From Blastocatellia bacterium (GTDB taxonomy: Bacteria > Acidobacteriota > Blastocatellia > HR10 > J050), in assembly GCA_026985075.1 (NCBI GenBank), contig JALSQX010000011.1, forward strand, positions 26,650-90,649: DNA of 64,000 nt, in the 5' to 3' direction. Below, one piece after another: positions 60,654-64,000 of this stretch. Under the pieces are notes generated by a model. It was given only the letters and a program-made list of their open reading frames with translations, searched no databases and was not told the DNA's origin. Every line of letters begins with the position of its first letter. Position 1 is the first letter of the stretch. Both the position numbers and the translations under genes were made by a program.

Positions 60654-62349
60654 TTAGCTCCTGGGCTTGGCCTCTTTCCGAATGGCACGTTTGGCCTGAG
60701 GGCGGAATCGGCCTTCCCCATTGGGTGACGGGCTCCAATACGGTGGCTCCAAACGCATGGCCCAGTTCGTGGACCACGGCATCGCGCTCGGCCGCCCCGG
60801 GCCGCCTCTCCTCCTTCAACGCTTCCAGAAAAATTAACGACCCGCCCCGGGCACAGTCCGTGTTTCCCAGCCGGAGGCTTTCGCTGTCCAGATCTCCATC
60901 CACTCGATATGCCCCCTGGAACGCGCCCACCAGATACGCCACCCAGTAGTGCTCGGAGTTGTTGCCCCGGGAATCCCACCCCGCTTCAACAATACTGATG
61001 AGTTCCGTATCCACTTGATTCAAAGTAAATGGCACGTCAGCGGTGTCATTAGCCGGGTCGCCGCCACCGTCAAAGAGGGGCAGGATATACACCTCCCGGA
61101 ACGCCGCCTTCACCTTCCCCCGATCCGGCCTCCTCAGTTGCGTCAGCTTGTCATCGTCTCGCAACACATAGGGAATGTCTACCTCCTCTACCACCGTCAC
61201 CGTGTTCGTCGTGTTGCTCATCACCGTCAGTTCTACCCCCGCCACCGTGAATCGACCACCGATGTAATTCGCGGTGAGATTCTTGTTCACGGTGAACGTC
61301 CTGTCGGCCAGATCGAGACCGATCACATTGCCCGACTTCTTGTTCTGTCCACTGCTGTCCTGAATCTTGAACGGAATGGTGATCCCTTTGTCTCGCTGGA
61401 CGAAGTTGGTGCCATTGCCGTCCAGAGGCTTCGTCTTCCTCTGCTCCGGACCGATCAGAATCTCTCCATTCTCGAACCGCCCATTCCCCATCCGAATCCC
61501 CTCATCATCTAACTTGCGCGATTCGTCCATTGTTCCCTCATCCGGTGTCACGGTCAGATCCTGATCCAGGAAGACGCGAGTGGCTTTATCTCCCGTGCCT
61601 TGGATGCCGGTGATGAAGCCCGCCACCACGTTGGCCTCCGGATCGCTCGGATCTTGGGGCACCGGCTCCATAGCGTCGATCTCCACGTGCAACCGCCGCC
61701 ACACGGTCAGCAACTCAGTCACCACCCCATCCGGATCGGCGGGTCCCGCCTTTTTCTCCGGCCAGATCCGCCCATCGGCAGCCACGATCTCCAGTCCCTC
61801 CACCGCCAGGTCATCGAGCAGCGCTTCCTCCACCGCTGCCGCCACCTTGAAATTATCCCCCGGTTGTCCCGTCACCGTCAGTTGCACCACCACCTCCCCA
61901 CGGCTATCGGTTTCGGCCATCAGCGGCGTCAGTATTCCCTCCGGATGCGGCTCCGGTGGATCGGTCAACCCGTTCTCGTCCTTGATCCCCGTGGGATCAT
62001 CCATGTCAAACGACCGGAAGAACACCCGGACCCCGGCCCGCTTCATGTTCGGCTTGGCTCGGACCTGGACTTGACGGAACCGCTCCGGGTCCGGATCATC
62101 CGGTCGCTCGCTGTCGGCAAACAGTCGCCGCCCTCCGCCCAGATCCGCCGGATTACCGCTGAGCTGCCCCCGGAACGTGGGCTCCCATTGGAGCTGGACC
62201 ACCCGCGGCGTCTCTTCTACCACTACCGTGGGCAATCCCACCCGATCGGCTCCCCGCGGTGCCCGCCCGTTGAGATCCTTTTGCGGACAGGTGATCACTT
62301 CCGGCGAATCCCCGGTCGGTCCCATGCAGGTGACCGAGGCCATGATCAC
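60654..62349 (-). CDS. Putative surface metalloprotease-like protein, frameshifted
   Basis: The frame entering from 62349 encodes acidic, beta-rich sequence (LTVWRRLHVEIDAMEPVPQD, GKVKAAFREVYILPLFDGGG), then an HEXXH zinc motif in AAERDAVVHELGHAFGA near the end. The third metzincin ligand is not seen in this frame. After a run of four G near 60720 the frame appears to shift by one base: the next frame gives GRFRPQAKRAIRKEAKPRS and a TAA at 60654-60656, a typical end for such proteins and just 23 bases before the next gene's ATG. At its 5' end the reading frame continues the Gly-rich pattern of the gene at 62346-63542, so both are probably one gene of about 960 residues. Confidence 0.65.
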
Positions 62350-63542
62350 AATGCGCCCGCCACCACCGGCACCGCCATCAAATGCTCCGTTCTGACCTCG
62401 TCCGCCGCCCCCCCGTGAGCTTCCAGCGTCCCGCCGTTCATCAGCACCTCCCGGGCATCCAGCCGGATGAATCCTCCGGCCCCGCCGCCGCCTCCGCCGG
62501 CCTGCGTCCCTGGCTGCCCATCGCCTCCACGACCGCCATTGGCCCGAATCGCTCCACCCAGATTGAGCGAGATCCGGCCACCGGCCTGCAAGAAAATGGC
62601 TCCGCCACCACCGCCACCGCCACTGCCGGTCAACTCCAGTTCCGTGGCCTGACCGCCGCCGCCAGTCCCGCCGCCGGCGGGCATCAGGTCAGCAATGTCA
62701 AACAACGGCTCTCCAAATGCCTGCCCGCGCCGCGTCTCGATCCGCACAAACTGATCGGCCACTGGATCGTAATCGAACATTTTGCCCCGTCCGGCCGCTC
62801 CCGGCGTCCCGTTGCCGCCACCGGCACCTCCACCACCCGGAGTCGGCACGGCCGGGACCGCAACCATCCGTCTCACCAATCGCGGATTGCCCGGACTCTC
62901 GATCGCCCCCTGACCCATCGCTCCATTGGACTGGCAGGCAGTGATCTCGCCATTGTTCACGCACCAACCGAAGCCGCCACCACCGGCGGCTCCACCCACC
63001 GGTGGTCCGCCCTGATGGCCACCCCCATCACCGCCCCTGCCGCCGCGCTCGGTGGTCCCTGGTTGCCCATCCGTCCCACTGACATCCAGCACCCCATTGA
63101 TCTCCATATCTCCCTCGGATTGAAACACCACCACGTCGAATCCGCGAAATCGCACCGTCACCCCTGCCGGAATCACCACACGACGAAAGCGAAGCCACCC
63201 GATGGTCAACTCGCGTCCCCTCACCCGTCGTCGTTCCACCTGCGCTCGCAGCCCAGTCAGGTGCGCGGCCTCCAGGGTCACATCCTGTGATGGATGAAAC
63301 ACATCCGACCGGCGGAGGGAGGCTTGTCCTTCGGGCGGAGACGTCGCGCGTGGTTCATCGGTTGATCGTGCGGTGATCACTGCCGAGACATCCCGAGGCC
63401 CGGAATCGGTCAGGCTCCACGTGATCAGCGCCACCAGGCTCAGGGTTACCATCCATTTCCACTGAGGACTCCGATGTCCTGTGACGGTGACTCCCAGCGG
63501 TGCGCGTGAGGAAGAGAACAACCCCCAGATTCCCCCTCTCAT
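62346..63542 (-). CDS. Gly-rich surface protein, N-terminal part of a frameshifted gene
   Basis: 398 residues in the open frame. An N-terminal membrane or signal segment (WKWMVTLSLVALITWSL) is followed by a Ser/Thr-rich region, a beta-rich part (VVIPAGVTVRFRGFDVVVFQ) and long Gly-rich repeats (GGRGGDGGGHQGGPPVGGAA, GGGGAGGFIRLDA-type units) resembling cell-surface beta-roll proteins. At a run of seven G (62408-62414) the frame leaves this pattern and ends ten or so residues later at 62346, while a neighbouring frame continues it as GGAGGGGRIVIMASVTCMGP into the next part. The start has GGAGG five bases upstream. Confidence 0.7.
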   Translation of the reverse strand: MRGGIWGLFSSSRAPLGVTVTGHRSPQWKWMVTLSLVALITWSLTDSGPRDVSAVITARSTDEPRATSPPEGQASLRRSDVFHPSQDVTLEAAHLTGLRAQVERRRVRGRELTIGWLRFRRVVIPAGVTVRFRGFDVVVFQSEGDMEINGVLDVSGTDGQPGTTERGGRGGDGGGHQGGPPVGGAAGGGGFGWCVNNGEITACQSNGAMGQGAIESPGNPRLVRRMVAVPAVPTPGGGGAGGGNGTPGAAGRGKMFDYDPVADQFVRIETRRGQAFGEPLFDIADLMPAGGGTGGGGQATELELTGSGGGGGGGAIFLQAGGRISLNLGGAIRANGGRGGDGQPGTQAGGGGGGAGGFIRLDAREVLMNGGTLEAHGGAADEVRTEHLMAVPVVAGAL

Positions 63543-63662
63543 GATGGCCTCCTCCTTGATGGCTCCATCACATTCTCGACCGGGGGCGGGATTTTGACGC
63601 TATTCAGTCTAGCCGGTTGTTCACTCTGAAGGCAAGAGAAGGTCGAAGCCGGAATGTATGGC

Positions 63663-64000
63663 TCATGGCGCCGGTGGTCGGAGGCCGGTGATGCGCAGTC
63701 CCGCCCGCTTGGAGCGATAGCGTCGATTGAGCGAGATGAGCAACGGCGTGATCGCTTCCACCGACCGCGCCATCTCCAACGGACCGGCATCCCAGGCCCG
63801 CATCTCCATCCGCGCGATCAGCGCCATGACTTCGGCCTTGGCTTCCGCATCATCCCCACAGACGAGCACATCACAATCAATCGGTCGGCTGAGATCGGCC
63901 AGCGCATGTGCCGAGATGTTCTGAAACGCCGCCACCACGCGCGCCTCCGGTCCTAACAACCGTTGCGCCTCCTCCGCCGCCGAGAACTCAGAACGCCGCG
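63663..64000 (-). CDS. F420-dependent NADP reductase, 5' end outside the window
   Basis: About 112 C-terminal residues are visible. EARVVAAFQNISAHALADLS, DCDVLVCGDDAEAKAEVMAL and AGPLEMARSVEAITPLLISL with the ending LNRRYRSKRAGLRITGLR are the C-terminal half of F420H2:NADP+ oxidoreductase (Fno/NpdG), which moves hydride between coenzyme F420 and NADP in the cytosol. The N-terminal Rossmann part lies past 64000. It suggests F420 use in this organism. Confidence 0.9.
   Translation of the reverse strand, partial: RRSEFSAAEEAQRLLGPEARVVAAFQNISAHALADLSRPIDCDVLVCGDDAEAKAEVMALIARMEMRAWDAGPLEMARSVEAITPLLISLNRRYRSKRAGLRITGLRPPAP

Noticed and set aside
59776..62349. One 857-residue protein
   Set aside because: The last third begins with its own ribosome site, ATG and signal peptide, and the first part has a better end in a neighbouring frame, so two genes are more likely.

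Overview
The window looks like a piece of an Acidobacteriota chromosome (inference). The pointers are TonB-dependent receptors with an N-terminal carboxypeptidase-regulatory (Oar-like) domain, an alternative complex III (ACIII), beta-propeller sensor kinases and generally GC-rich coding sequence. No rRNA, tRNA, CRISPR array, insertion sequence or phage gene was seen. Both ends cut through genes: a TonB receptor at the left and an F420-dependent NADP reductase at the right.

Left part (1-9.9 kb): a TonB receptor, an acyltransferase plus acyl-CoA ligase pair, fabF, an unlisted 45-residue membrane peptide (6330-6467), and a B12-uptake receptor gene preceded by a clear promoter, cobalamin riboswitch and intrinsic terminator.

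Respiratory core (9.9-39.8 kb): a 14-gene minus-strand operon runs from an Rrf2-type regulator through narC-narG-narH-narJ-narI straight into actA-actB-actC-actD-actE-actF, then narK and an outer-membrane porin. Gaps are 0-123 bp and several junctions overlap. A PAS-LuxR regulator is divergent from it. On the plus strand lies a second, split Act/Qrc-like complex: pentaheme cytochrome, molybdopterin-fold subunit, four-cluster Fe-S subunit, NrfD and ActD-like subunit, with no ActE or ActF. Beside it is an MtrA/MtrB-type decaheme cytochrome and outer-membrane barrel pair. Together these suggest a branched quinone and cytochrome c network linking nitrate respiration with electron exchange across the outer membrane. 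No terminal cytochrome oxidase is encoded here.

Signalling block (40.4-52.5 kb): four histidine kinases (two of them clear paralogues), one stand-alone receiver and an orphan Flp pilin. None of these proteins carries a DNA-binding output domain.

Right part (52.8-64 kb): secA, an archaeal-type S-adenosylmethionine synthetase, an ECF sigma factor overlapping an unknown gene, a pyridoxamine-oxidase-fold protein, and a surface-protein locus. That locus holds a Gly-rich/metalloprotease-like gene apparently broken by two single-base frameshifts at G runs, a secreted protein, and a truncated paralogue of that protein.
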